A DNA stretch of 64,000 bases from DATLGB01 sp038258425 (lineage in GTDB: Bacteria > Actinomycetota > Thermoleophilia > Solirubrobacterales > Solirubrobacteraceae), in assembly GCA_038258425.1 (NCBI GenBank), contig JBBSPV010000011.1, forward strand, positions 25,327 to 89,326, given 5' to 3'. The notes below the pieces were generated by a model. It had not been told where the DNA came from. It saw nothing but the letters and a program-made list of their open reading frames with translations, and did not search any database. Shown in pieces: positions 42,017 through 51,712 of this stretch; positions within the stretch are counted from its first letter, which is position 1; every line of letters begins with the position of its first letter. Made by a program: the position numbers and the translations under genes.

Positions 42017-42991
42017 CTAAGCCGCAGCTTTCCTCGACTTCCAGTGGTCCTCAAGGATTCCCGGATATGTGAGGCGCCCGTCGTCGTGGACGGTGATCCT
42101 GACGTCACCGGTGAATCGGGTCGAGACGGTGTGCTCGGAGTACTGCCGATACTTTTGCGTCGCGTCGTGCTCGACGGCTCCCACGGAGGTGATCGTGAGC
42201 CACGGCGCCATCTCCTTGACGGCCGGCCAGTAGTAGCCGCTGTTGCGGCCATGGTGCGACGCCTTCAGCACGTCAATCCCTGTCATGTCGAGGTGCTGGA
42301 AGATCGCAGGCCAGGTCTCACCTCCGGTCGCGTCGCCGCCGAGCAGAAAGCTTCGACCGGCGTGACTCACCTTGATCACCATGCTGAGGACGTTTTGGTT
42401 GTTCGTATCCTGGGCGATCCCCACTAGCTCATCTGTTGGCGCCCAAAGCTCGATGCCATCTTCCTTCCAGAAGCTCCGGAGGCTGCCTTGGCGCTGATCG
42501 AACGCACGCCAATTGCGGGAGTCGCGAACGTGCCGATAGGTCTCCCAATCGTCCTTGCTGTAGCGAGATCCAACCTTTGACCAGTCGGCGGTGTCCAGGT
42601 CGAAGTTCAGCTTGCTGCTGTGCCAGAAGTTCTCGACGTCCTTGGGCTCGTGGTTGATTAGCCGGTGCATGCCTGTGATGTGGTCCATGTGCGGATGGGT
42701 CACGATCAGCCGGAAGATGTCGGCATATTTCCCGATGTGCGAGTCGTAGTACTCCAATGCGTCCGTCTTCGGGGCCAGCTTTTCAGCCGCGGTCTTGGCA
42801 AAGACGGAGAGATCCATTCCGAGGCTCTTAGCGGCTTGATAGGTCCTGTCGGCGGCAAGCGTCTCCTGCAACGTTGTTGGGTCGAGTGACTTGATGCTCG
42901 ATAGGTCAACGACGGAGATCCGGCCGCTCGGGTGCTCGATGATCGTGCAGTCGCCCTCGCCGACATTTAGGAAGTGGATGGTGAGCGGCAC
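42017..42991 (-). CDS. ComEC-like metallo-beta-lactamase-fold hydrolase
   Basis: The start GTG 42991 shares one base with the upstream stop (TAGTG). The 324 residues begin LTIHFLNVGEGDCTIIEH, the typical start of ComEC/Rec2-type MBL domains, and have the zinc motif THPHMDHITGM (residues 98-108), a D in LLGGDATGG and HHGRNSGYY. A long insert (about residues 35-95) separates the first strand from the zinc motif. No ComEC membrane channel is present. Stand-alone ComEC-like MBLs in defence islands are thought to act on nucleotides or nucleic acid; substrate unknown here. Confidence 0.82.
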   Translation of the reverse strand: MPLTIHFLNVGEGDCTIIEHPSGRISVVDLSSIKSLDPTTLQETLAADRTYQAAKSLGMDLSVFAKTAAEKLAPKTDALEYYDSHIGKYADIFRLIVTHPHMDHITGMHRLINHEPKDVENFWHSSKLNFDLDTADWSKVGSRYSKDDWETYRHVRDSRNWRAFDQRQGSLRSFWKEDGIELWAPTDELVGIAQDTNNQNVLSMVIKVSHAGRSFLLGGDATGGETWPAIFQHLDMTGIDVLKASHHGRNSGYYWPAVKEMAPWLTITSVGAVEHDATQKYRQYSEHTVSTRFTGDVRITVHDDGRLTYPGILEDHWKSRKAAA

Positions 42992-43659
42992 TACGGCGCC
43001 TCCGCGTAGCTTGTGAACAGCTCGACGGCGAATTGGCGCAGGAACTTGAGATACCTGTAGAGCATCCCGACTGATCCGAGCAGCGCCGCGACGATCCACC
43101 ACCCTGGCCCTACATCTGGCCCGGTATCAACCGAGCCAAGTGCCACGCCAATACAGAGCGCGCCGGCGCCGACCGCGAGCGCCAGGGTCATGTTCCGACA
43201 GAAGCCGTACAAGTTGAGAAACGTGTTCAAGCGGGCCTGCACCACCATGTCGCCCTTCATTACTGCATGACAGTGAAAGAAGAGCTCTTCCCCCTTTCCC
43301 GTGAACCGCCTCGTAGCGGCACGGGCTACCACCCGCTGCTGAGTGCCAGTCGGGAGGCTGCTGTAGAAGCCCGGGAAGAGTGTTGGACCGAGTCCTCCCT
43401 TTTTGTGTCCGAGCAGATGGTCCGTTGGCATGCCGAGTCGTTCGCGTACCAGCCGTCGTTCGATCACGTCGCTCGATATGTTGGCTACCAGGTGGCCAGT
43501 GACGTAAGCCGCCACGATGAACAAACCAGCAAGTATGAAGCCCTGACTTTCCTTCAGCGGCTCGTAACCGATAAATGCAGCCGTGATCGCGACGAGCACG
43601 ATGAATCCCGAGGACAAGTAGGCGAAGAAGTCGTAGGCGGTGAACGGCAGCTTGTCCAT
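42991..43659 (-). CDS. Four-helix membrane protein, partner of the MBL protein
   Basis: The start ATG 43659 gives 222 residues. Two membrane helices are at about 12-32 and 40-60, a cytosolic domain of about 80 residues (GLGPTLFPGFYSSLPTGTQQ) follows, then two helices at about 150-195 and a C-terminal basic tail. No family is recognised. Its stop overlaps the MBL start by one base, so the two proteins are made together and may work as a membrane effector pair. The 340 bases before it (43660-44000) show no gene. Confidence 0.7.
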   Translation of the reverse strand: MDKLPFTAYDFFAYLSSGFIVLVAITAAFIGYEPLKESQGFILAGLFIVAAYVTGHLVANISSDVIERRLVRERLGMPTDHLLGHKKGGLGPTLFPGFYSSLPTGTQQRVVARAATRRFTGKGEELFFHCHAVMKGDMVVQARLNTFLNLYGFCRNMTLALAVGAGALCIGVALGSVDTGPDVGPGWWIVAALLGSVGMLYRYLKFLRQFAVELFTSYAEAP

Positions 43660-44000
43660 CTCAGCCCAGATTTACAAACCAGGCGGACGGCAGGACGGAT
43701 CGGACATCTGCAGTCGACGCGTGCCGAGGAAGCCTGTAATGGCGCTGCCGGCGGACGTCCTCTCTGGCGTCGCTCTCGAATGCAGCCCTGGTGGCGACCG
43801 TCGATTGGTGGCTTGTGTCCTCCCCAAGGCGCAGGGTGACCTGAACACCGGCAGGTGCCCGAGGACGGGGACGAGGTAGTGCACGGCTCGGGTGCCGCAA
43901 GTCCCGGGCTCTTCGCGGCGATGTCGAGGTAAGCCCTGGCGTGCAGGATGGTCGCCTCTGAGCGTGGTCACGGTCGTCGGCCACCATTCGGTCGTGATGT

Positions 44001-45214
44001 CTACGACCTCGTCTGGAACGGTGTGCCGGGCCAGTCGTGCGGATCGTCGAACAGCTCCACGTCAGGCAAGTCAAAGACACGTGCGGAGTCAAACGTGCCT
44101 TCGGAGACCTCTAGTTCAGCGTCGCCTAGTTCGATGCGCCGCCAAGGCAGGTGGTCAGGGAGTGTGTGGTTAGGGTCCGGGTGCAGCCAGAGCACCGGGG
44201 CCTCGCGCGCGACGCTCCATGGACGCATCTCGGCGCCGACGTATAGCAAGCCGGCGATGTGTCGATTCCGCATCTGGCCGACACCGTGGCAAAAAATTCA
44301 TCGCCGCGGCGGCTCGTCGCAACGACTGTGGCGGGCTTGCCCGGGCGCGCACTCCCGATCGTCGGGCCAAACAGCGCCGTGGACACGTCGTCAGCCCGCG
44401 CGCCGAGGCGGTCCATCCCGACGGCAAGAACCACGGGTTCAGGTGGGGTGCCGTACTTGGTGGCCTTCTCTTCGAGTCGGTCAAGCAGTACGCCGCTGTG
44501 TTCCCACACGGCGCCGTGAGCGGGCCCCGCCCAGATCGCGGGACCAGCGCGGCCGCGATCCGCCGGCCTCCGCGGCCACGCCCGGAACGAGAATTGCCAG
44601 TCGCCGACACGCTCGATGCGGCTCGGTAGCGCTTCGATGCCGACGCGACGCTCCTGACCGCCCCGGACATCCTCCCAGCTAAGCGAAGCAAGCCAGTGCT
44701 CGAGCCGGCCTCGGACGCCGCGCATGGGAGGCGAGTCAGGGCCCTGTCGTTCGATGTCGAATAGCAGAGCGAAGTCGTCGTTGCGAACGCGATTGACAGC
44801 AGCAACGATGCGAGCGACGCGACCCGCCCGGCCGGCGCCGTCTCGCGTCCCGATGACCGTCGCCTCAATCAGCATCCTGTCGCCATCGTTGGAAAGCAGA
44901 AAGTCCGGACGACTGGTGACGCCTTCTAGATTCGGGTGAACGACGATGTCAAAACCGATTCCACGGTGGACGGCGTGGAGGTACATCTCGAACCAGGCGG
45001 CATAAAATGCCGTGTCGTCAGTGGATGCCAGGCGTCGTCGAAGATCCCAGCGGTCTCGCTCGGGATACTTGGCGAACCAGGCATTCAGCAGGCGTCGGAC
45101 TCGGTCGAAAGCCGGATCGTCAACGCGGTCAAGGAAGGCCGAAACTGGTTCCCCCTCGTCGGCGGGCGACGGGTCGTCGCGCCAACGGTCGGCGAATAAC
45201 GGATGGTCGGCCAT
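44001..45214 (-). pseudogene. PD-(D/E)XK-like protein with a one-base frameshift
   Basis: From ATG 45214 the frame begins MADHPLFADRWRDD and carries HPNLEGVTSRPDFLL (Asp105) and RMLIEATVIGTRD (Glu117), the D...E-x-T pattern of a restriction-endonuclease-like fold. Near 44287-44293, at a run of six A (T on the coding strand), the good frame shifts: it resumes as HGVGQMRNRHIAGLLYVGAE and ends PGTPFQTRS at 44001. One added base restores a protein of about 404 residues. It is divergent from the helicase operon 511 bases away. Frameshift may be real or a homopolymer error. Confidence 0.65.
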
Positions 45215-45725
45215 GGGGATCCACCTCATCATGGCCAACAACTGGGCGCATCTTAAAGCGCCAGCGCGGCTACAAGCCTGCGCCACAGTCCTTGGCGCGG
45301 GAATCGGGCTCGGCCAACGCCCGATAAGGCGCCTTCCGTCACACAGTCGCCGGGTAACAGCGCGAGTCGGAGCCGTGGCTGGCGAGGCCGCAGCCTCGGC
45401 GAAAGCTGGTTCGTCGCCCTCGCGCCGCGTCGTGGTGGGCTTCGGCGAGATCGCCGGTAGTGCCGGCGATACGTCGACGCGCTCGTCGGGGCGACCGCCC
45501 GAGCGCAAGTTGTCGTAGGCGCATTTCGCCCGGAACGCCGCCTAGCCACTCGATCGAACGGGCGGACGTGCTCCTTGAAACGACTCGACGGTCATGTCGA
45601 ACGCGAAGTGCGCGGTCGCCGCCGCGGAGAACGACATCCGCATCTCCCGGAATGGTCAGAGCATGGAGTACGCCTCGCGGCACGGCGGACACTTCCGCCG
45701 TGCGTCCGCATAGGCTGCGCTACAC

Positions 45726-46919
45726 GTGGGCTCAGTCGGTCCGATACTCAAAGCACGACGGTGGCAAGAGCTCGCTCTTGATCGATGGGAGGCCGAAGGT
45801 GATCGAGGAGTAGTCGCCGTGGTGACCGGTGGCGGAAAGACCTATTTCGCGCTTCTCGCGTATCAACGGCTTCTCGCGCGACATCCTCAAGCGCGCCTGG
45901 TCGTGGTCGTCCCGACCATCGCGCTCCTAGATCAGTGGGCCATCACCCTAACTATGGACTTGGATCTCGGGCCGGCCGACATGGCTTTGATTTCGGGCGA
46001 GAACCCTCGAAGCCCCTTACGGCGGGTCTCGGTCATCGTCATCAACACCGCTCGTCGACGCGCCGAAGGCATGGATCCTGATGAGCCGGTGATGCTTGTG
46101 GTGGACGAATGCCACCGCGCAGGAAGCCCCGAGAACGCTCGCGCACTTCGCATTCCCGCAATCGCCACTCTCGGCCTGAGTGCGACGCCCGAACGCCAGT
46201 GGGACGATGGGTTCAAAGACCATGTCGCGCCGACGCTTGGTCCGGTGATCTACGAATACGGCTACGCGGATGCCCGCCGCGACGGCCTTATTCCCGACCT
46301 TGAAATCTTGAACTATCGGTTCGATCTCGATCCGAACGAGGCGGAGCAGTACGAGGCCCTCACGAAGCAGATCGCTCGCGGTTGGGCAAAATCCGACGAT
46401 CCGTCCACTGATCTCGCTTTGAAGCGCCTGCTCATTCGCCGGAGCCGCGTCAGTGCAAGTTCGCCATCGCGAGTCGTGGCGGCTGTCGCTATCTCAGAGC
46501 ATTTCCCTCAGCGTGGTTTGGTCTTTCACGAGCAAATTGAACGTGCCGAGGCCATCGCGAGGCTCCTCGATCGCCGTGGCACTCGGGTGGCGATCTACCA
46601 TTCGCAGATGGGCGCTGCCCGGAGGCGCCGCAGCCTTGAGCTATTCCGACTTGGCCAGGTCACCAAGCTCGTGACGTGCCGCGCCTTGGACGAAGGCCTC
46701 AACGTGCCGGACGCAGAAGTCGCCATTATTGCGGCCTCGTCAACTTCGCAGCGTCAACGCATTCAGCGCTTGGGCAGAGTGTTGCGGGCTACGGAAGGCA
46801 AGGATCGAGCCCGAGTGTGCACGCTCTTTGCGACCGATCCCGAGCGGCGTGCACTCGACAAAGAAGCCGTGGATCTCGACGAGGTAGCCGAAGTTCGCTG
46901 GTACGAGGTCAAGACGTGA
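45726..46919 (+). CDS. SF2 DEAD/DEAH-type helicase
   Basis: The start GTG 45726 gives 397 residues. Motif I is the atypical VVTGGGKTYF (residues 32-41), motif II VVDECHRAG (DECH at 127-130), motif III LSATPER (about 151-157), and motif VI QRIQRLGRVLRATEG. The order and the short size resemble the XPB/RAD25-like and restriction-associated SF2 helicases. Its stop overlaps the next start (GTGA). It likely moves along or remodels DNA for the co-encoded nuclease. The 511 bases before it hold no supportable gene and should contain two divergent promoters. Confidence 0.9.
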   Translation: MGSVGPILKARRWQELALDRWEAEGDRGVVAVVTGGGKTYFALLAYQRLLARHPQARLVVVVPTIALLDQWAITLTMDLDLGPADMALISGENPRSPLRRVSVIVINTARRRAEGMDPDEPVMLVVDECHRAGSPENARALRIPAIATLGLSATPERQWDDGFKDHVAPTLGPVIYEYGYADARRDGLIPDLEILNYRFDLDPNEAEQYEALTKQIARGWAKSDDPSTDLALKRLLIRRSRVSASSPSRVVAAVAISEHFPQRGLVFHEQIERAEAIARLLDRRGTRVAIYHSQMGAARRRRSLELFRLGQVTKLVTCRALDEGLNVPDAEVAIIAASSTSQRQRIQRLGRVLRATEGKDRARVCTLFATDPERRALDKEAVDLDEVAEVRWYEVKT

Positions 46920-47704
46920 CGGATGCCGTCGTTGTAGACACCCGACTCTTTACGCCTGTCCGGGTGACTGAGGACAAGCTGGAATCGCTCCTCAAGACGG
47001 CGGCTCCGAGAGTCTTTCCGGGCTTTGACTTCTTTGAGTTTAAGCCGGCTATTCGATGCGGCGACAGCACGCGACATCCAGACGGAGCACTGCTTGCACG
47101 TGGTTCGGAGCAATGGTGGGTAGTCGAGGTGGAGACGCATCTGCATGACCCCCAGGAACACATCGAGCCGCAGCTGCGCGATCTGGCTGGGGGGTTCTAC
47201 GGCCCAGATGCCTTCGCCTACCTTGACCGGCACGCGTCCTTCGACGCGTCGCGCTACTCGGTCGACGAGTACGAGCCATCGCTATTGCTCGTCATCGACT
47301 CGCTCACGCCGGAGATACGGAGCGTCGCCACGAGGCTGAATGTGCAGGCCGTCGAGTGTGCGGTGTTTCGGTCCGTTGAGGCGAATCAGTATGCGCTTGC
47401 AGTCGCCGGCCAGCGACCTCAAGTCGACCGCCTTCACGAGGCTCCGGGGATCGAGCTGCTTCTCGCGGACCGAGACGGAATGGCCTACTTTGCGCCAGCG
47501 GACGGCAAAAAAATGCCCATGCTCAAAGGCTATGAGCTCATGATCGCCCACACTGCGCAAGAGTGCTTTGCGACGTCTGATGGCGCGGGTATCATCGCGC
47601 CCCTTACGGTCGCCGAAATCCAGACGGAGGTCGGCGCGACGTTCCGCTTCAAACTGATCTCGAGCACGGCGTCACTCGTCCCGCTACTGGAATCGTGCGA
47701 GTAG
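46916..47704 (+). CDS. PD-(D/E)XK-like nuclease candidate
   Basis: The start GTG 46916 overlaps the helicase stop. The 262 residues have an N-terminal region FDFFEFKPAIRCGD, then RHPDGALL (Asp56) and WWVVEVETHLHDP (Glu71, Glu73) followed by a helix with Q and L residues. This D...E-x-E arrangement, on predicted beta-strands, fits the restriction-endonuclease fold. The C-terminal 130 residues are alpha/beta with no family match. Position between helicase and GHKL ATPase supports a nuclease role; activity is not proven. Confidence 0.6.
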   Translation: MTDAVVVDTRLFTPVRVTEDKLESLLKTAAPRVFPGFDFFEFKPAIRCGDSTRHPDGALLARGSEQWWVVEVETHLHDPQEHIEPQLRDLAGGFYGPDAFAYLDRHASFDASRYSVDEYEPSLLLVIDSLTPEIRSVATRLNVQAVECAVFRSVEANQYALAVAGQRPQVDRLHEAPGIELLLADRDGMAYFAPADGKKMPMLKGYELMIAHTAQECFATSDGAGIIAPLTVAEIQTEVGATFRFKLISSTASLVPLLESCE

Positions 47705-47730
47705 ATGACTGCGGGTATTTAAGGAGCTCT

Positions 47731-49239
47731 GTGCCAAACACCGTCCCTTTGCAGGCGAACAACCGGATTTGGCTGACGTATCGGCACTTTCCATACAAGT
47801 CATGGACTGCCGTTGCCGAGCTGATCGACAACAGCACGCAGAATTACTTCGACAACCGTAACGCTGTCGACGCCCAACTCAAGCGGGACAAGGCATCCTT
47901 TGCCGTTCGGATCGACCTCGATAGCAAAGACGGATTCTTTAGCGTTGTCGACAATGCCCTTGGCATGGACCTCGACGATCTTCGACGGGCTGTGCAACTA
48001 GCCGCGCCACCAGACGACACCTCGGGCCGCTCAGAATTTGGCATGGGGATGAAGACTTCTTGCTGCTGGCTCGGGCCGAAGTGGCGCATCGTGACGACAA
48101 AGCTTGGCACCGAGACGGAATACACGGTGACGATCGATGTAGAGGCGATCGCAGATAGTGACGCACACGAACTTCCTGTCGTTGAGAAGAAGGCCGGTAA
48201 GGATGAGCACTACACGCGTGTAGAAGTCGAGGGGCTTTACCCGCGCTTCCGCACGCGTTCACTCGGCAAGACCAAGGAATATCTCGTTCAAACTTTCAGT
48301 AACGACGTCGAATCTGGTGCTGTCGAGATTTGGTGGGGCGGTGAGAAGCTCGTTCCCCCTACGGTCGAGGTCCTCGAGACGGGGACTGGCGATGAGACCA
48401 CCACGTGGACAAAGGACGTCGCGTTTGAAGTCGCTGGGAGGAAGGTCACGGGATGGGTGTGCATTCTGGGGGAAGGAAAACGAGGACGCGGGCGAGAGCG
48501 GGCTGGGTTCGACCTATACCGGCGTGGGCGAGTCATCATCGGGAGGCCTTATGGGTACAGACCGCCGAAGGAGTTCGGGGAGGCTCGTAACGACCTCCTT
48601 AATCAGCGCCTGTACGGTCAGCTGAACCTTGACTCGTTTCCTGTTAACCACCTTAAGGATGATTTTCTTTGGGATGGACTGGAAGATGAATTTCAGGATA
48701 AGCTTGTCGCGGCCACTACTGACTACATACAGTTCGCAAAGACGTTCAAGGCGCGAGGGGACAACAAGCCTGTTACGCAGGCAGTAGTAAAAACAACTAA
48801 CGACGAAGTGGCGAGCGATCTTACGGACGAGCAGATGGAAGAGCAACTCCAAGTGATCGAGATCATGGAGGTGCCTCGGGCCTCCGACCCCGCGGTCATT
48901 GAGGCGAAGGCAGCACGGCTGCGGGCGCAGAAGATCGAGCCCAGAATAGTTGAGGTTGGGCGTTACCGGTTCCGCATTTTCCACCCCGTCGACATGTCAG
49001 ACAGTGAAGCGTACTTCTTCCGTCAGTCACCGCAGGATGAACAGATCGACATCTTCGTTAACGATAACCACCCCTACGTCGCCGCTTCGGCGTCCGATGA
49101 AGCCAGCTACCTCATGTTTGTGCGGATGTGTGTGTTCGACGCCATCGTCGAACACCAGCTCACTCATCGGGAACAAGGCTTCGACGCGACGTTCCCAGCT
49201 CGCCTGAAAGACGCCCTTCTGAGGGGCGTTCACATCTGA
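47731..49239 (+). CDS. MORC-like GHKL ATPase
   Basis: The start GTG 47731 is chosen because AAGGAG lies four bases before it; 502 residues. The Bergerat ATP fold shows N-box WTAVAELIDNSTQNYFD (Glu30, Asn34), G1 VVDNALGMD (Asp74) and G2 FGMGMKTSCCWLG, the MORC/paraMORC pattern. An S5-like segment with the basic GEGKRGRGRERAGFDLYRRG follows, then a C-terminal alpha-helical part (about 330-500). It ends an operon with the helicase and nuclease candidate. Probably an ATP-driven clamp on DNA. Confidence 0.82.
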   Translation: MPNTVPLQANNRIWLTYRHFPYKSWTAVAELIDNSTQNYFDNRNAVDAQLKRDKASFAVRIDLDSKDGFFSVVDNALGMDLDDLRRAVQLAAPPDDTSGRSEFGMGMKTSCCWLGPKWRIVTTKLGTETEYTVTIDVEAIADSDAHELPVVEKKAGKDEHYTRVEVEGLYPRFRTRSLGKTKEYLVQTFSNDVESGAVEIWWGGEKLVPPTVEVLETGTGDETTTWTKDVAFEVAGRKVTGWVCILGEGKRGRGRERAGFDLYRRGRVIIGRPYGYRPPKEFGEARNDLLNQRLYGQLNLDSFPVNHLKDDFLWDGLEDEFQDKLVAATTDYIQFAKTFKARGDNKPVTQAVVKTTNDEVASDLTDEQMEEQLQVIEIMEVPRASDPAVIEAKAARLRAQKIEPRIVEVGRYRFRIFHPVDMSDSEAYFFRQSPQDEQIDIFVNDNHPYVAASASDEASYLMFVRMCVFDAIVEHQLTHREQGFDATFPARLKDALLRGVHI

Positions 49240-49291
49240 TGCTGGACCAATTAGAGACTACAGCTGAGCTCGGTGTGGCCTCTTGCGGTGA

Positions 49292-49529
49292 TCCTGTCGA
49301 GACGCTCCGGACGCCAGCCCCCACAAGCCCGCCGCGACGCCACTCGTCGCTGCTGCCAACGGCCAGAAGGATGCTGGGCAACTTGACCGAGTCTTCGATA
49401 TGCTATTGCGCATCGACGAGCGCGCTGGCCGCGAGTACGTTCGCCGGCTCGTGGTCAACTAGCCGTAACGGATGCTTTGAAGCGCCATCAGGATGTGGCG
49501 CTGTCGTTGGCGGGCCTAAGCGAGTGAGT
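49292..49529 (+). pseudogene. Decayed C-terminal gene fragment
   Basis: One frame reads GQLDRVFDMLLRIDERAGRE, then YVRRLVVN and a stop at 49461. One frame over the text continues QLAVTDALKRHQDVALSLAG and LSE to a stop at 49529. A single base joins the two into one helical segment of about 60 residues. No start or domain is found. The rest of 49240-49999 shows nothing supportable. Confidence 0.4.
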
Positions 49530-49999
49530 TCTATTGCGCGGCGTCGCCATCGCCTCATTCACCGCAAGACCGCGGCGGATGGGGACCATTTTTGTTTGCT
49601 CGGTCAGGTCGGGAGCGAAGCAGCCGAATTGCCCTTCGCCCCCGACGAAGATGGCGATAGACGTCGCGAGCAGGGTCTAGACGCTTCACCTGAAGTAGCC
49701 AACGGCGCGGTCGTAGCAACGCTTGCCGCGACAAGCTGGCCTGAAGAAGGCGTTGACGAGGTCTTGGCGGCTCGATGAATAGCGACCGAGCCACGGGACG
49801 GCTCTAGGCCAACCGTCGATCCCTGATCGTTGGACTTGCGCAGGAGAGCCGGATCGTCCTTCACAGACCGATTGCGGTTGGGCCCGTCAACCGCGCCGTG
49901 TGCTTGCGGCCCTCCATTACGCCAGGTGTCGAGATCTAAGCGGACTCTTTCAAAGCGATCCGCGCCGGTTCCGTCCGCGCCGCTTAGATCCGCCTCCCT

Positions 50000-51712
50000 C
50001 TAGACGATTTCGAGGAGGGCGAGCATCCGGTCGTACACCTGAGCGTTGTCGCCCTGACCGCTGAGCAGGAAGGCCAACTCCAGCAGAACGCCCATCTGGA
50101 TCTTGGCGGCAGAGTTCGCGCCGGCGTGGGACCTGTGCTCAAGGTTCACCACGACCCGCCGCGGACGATTGCGGACCACCACGGGTGGAGTGTCAGCGCC
50201 CGCCTGAACCAGCTCCACGGAGTAGGAGACACCACCCGCCTGCACAATGGGATAGATCAGCGACGGTCGAACGCGGGCGCGCACGCGTGACCCATCCTCC
50301 ATGAGTTCGAGCTCATAACTGACGCGGGCGCCTTCCAGGTCTTCAGAAACCTCGACTAGGGCCCCGGCGGCTTCGAGGGTCGGTTGCAGCGCCGGCGAGA
50401 CGCTCGGCGCCCGGCGGTCAACCTCTGACGCGGGAAGGCCCACGCCTTCGTACATGCCGCAGGCGGCTTCTATCACTCGCCCAATCGCCTGAACGGTCCG
50501 CGTGTGCTCTTCGATGATCCGCCGGAGCGCCACCTTGGCTCGTTGCGGCCGCTGGACGCCAGCCGACTTGAACTCGAGGATGCAACGAGCGAGATAGCGC
50601 TGAGCCACCTGGTAGTCGCCACACTCTCTGTTGAAGGACGCTCGGTCGATATTGATCAGGCGTTCACGGTCGAGTTCGCCCAGCAACCAGATCTCGCCGG
50701 AGATGTACTTGCGGAAGCCGGGATCTGCTGTGACGTCGAAGAAGGTGTGCTCCTCCACAGCCACGTTCTGCACGCGTGCCGTGAGTCCCATCCAGTTAGG
50801 CGAAGCCCGCCGCTGGTTGAGAAGGTAACCCGCGACCGTGATGCGGCGCCGCGGGCTCTCTCCAGGTACCCGGAGGTTCTTGAGGACTGGCACGGGTGGC
50901 CCGCTCCAGCCTTCAGCTCCTGCCTTGTCGTCGCCGAAGGTCCGCCGGGTCAGAGCGATGTCACGCTCCCACGCCGACTGAACCACGACGGGAGCGGACC
51001 AGTCATCGGCATGCTGGCGGAGGATCGCCGCCAAGTCGGGTGCGCGCGTCGCAAGCGCCTCCAATAGAGGCCCGTCGGCCCACGGCAGGGGAAGAACGCG
51101 TCGCAGGCGTTCGATGAGTGCGTAGAAGCTGTTGGGGTCTAGACCGGCGGCGGCAACCTCGTCGTTGACGCCGGTGATCCGAACGCGTGTGAAGTGCGCC
51201 GATGAAGGTCCCTCATACGCGATCTCGATCGCTCTGCCAGCGGCGAGGTCCTCCAGCGTCGCCCGCCGCTCGTCGCGCGAGAGGTCCCACGAATGGCTGA
51301 TACGGGCACGAGTGAAGTAGGCCGCCCCCGCGCGCTTGGTCTCCACGATGGCGGCTTCGCCGTACTGGAGAAGCGCGAGCGAGCCGATTCCGATCCGTCC
51401 GAAGCGGCTTGACTCGCCGAACTTAGACGAGCCGCCGACGGACATGAACTGGTCGCAGAACTCCTTGATGGACATGCCCGTCCCGTCGTCCACCACCGAA
51501 AGCTCACGATCACTGGCAACTCGCGAAAGGTCCAGCTCGATCCGCGACGCGCCAGCATCCACAGCGTTGAGAACAGCCTCCCGCACCGCCTTCCAGAGAC
51601 TGTCATAGGTCTGGCGGCTCAGCTCGGGCAACAGCCCAGCGCGCGCGACGTACCGAAGCTGGACGGATCCTCCGACGCGGCCGTCGGCGCGTGCCTGAAG
51701 CTCAGCCGACAT
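50000..51712 (-). CDS. Second GHKL ATPase (paraMORC-like), methylase partner
   Basis: This 570-residue protein has the Bergerat ATP fold: N-box VREAVLNAVDAGA (Glu45, Asn49), G1 VVDDGTGMS (Asp76), G2 FGRIGIGSLALLQYG. It lacks histidine-kinase features and topoisomerase domains; the middle and C-terminal part is beta-rich, then helical (KIQMGVLLELAFLLSGQGDN). Its first 11 bases overlap the end of the methyltransferase gene, so both are made together. It differs clearly from the GHKL protein at 47731 (different insert and C-terminal half). Likely a MutL/MORC-type clamp in a restriction-modification setting. Confidence 0.8.
   Translation of the reverse strand: MSAELQARADGRVGGSVQLRYVARAGLLPELSRQTYDSLWKAVREAVLNAVDAGASRIELDLSRVASDRELSVVDDGTGMSIKEFCDQFMSVGGSSKFGESSRFGRIGIGSLALLQYGEAAIVETKRAGAAYFTRARISHSWDLSRDERRATLEDLAAGRAIEIAYEGPSSAHFTRVRITGVNDEVAAAGLDPNSFYALIERLRRVLPLPWADGPLLEALATRAPDLAAILRQHADDWSAPVVVQSAWERDIALTRRTFGDDKAGAEGWSGPPVPVLKNLRVPGESPRRRITVAGYLLNQRRASPNWMGLTARVQNVAVEEHTFFDVTADPGFRKYISGEIWLLGELDRERLINIDRASFNRECGDYQVAQRYLARCILEFKSAGVQRPQRAKVALRRIIEEHTRTVQAIGRVIEAACGMYEGVGLPASEVDRRAPSVSPALQPTLEAAGALVEVSEDLEGARVSYELELMEDGSRVRARVRPSLIYPIVQAGGVSYSVELVQAGADTPPVVVRNRPRRVVVNLEHRSHAGANSAAKIQMGVLLELAFLLSGQGDNAQVYDRMLALLEIV

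Noticed and set aside
43660..44000. Minus-strand frames upstream of the island membrane protein
   Set aside because: Mixed composition, no domain; more likely the promoter of the membrane-protein/MBL pair.
45215..45725. Coding frames on both strands between the nuclease-like gene and the helicase
   Set aside because: Arg-rich in all frames, no domain and no ribosome-binding site. The segment is best read as a divergent promoter region with perhaps old coding scraps.
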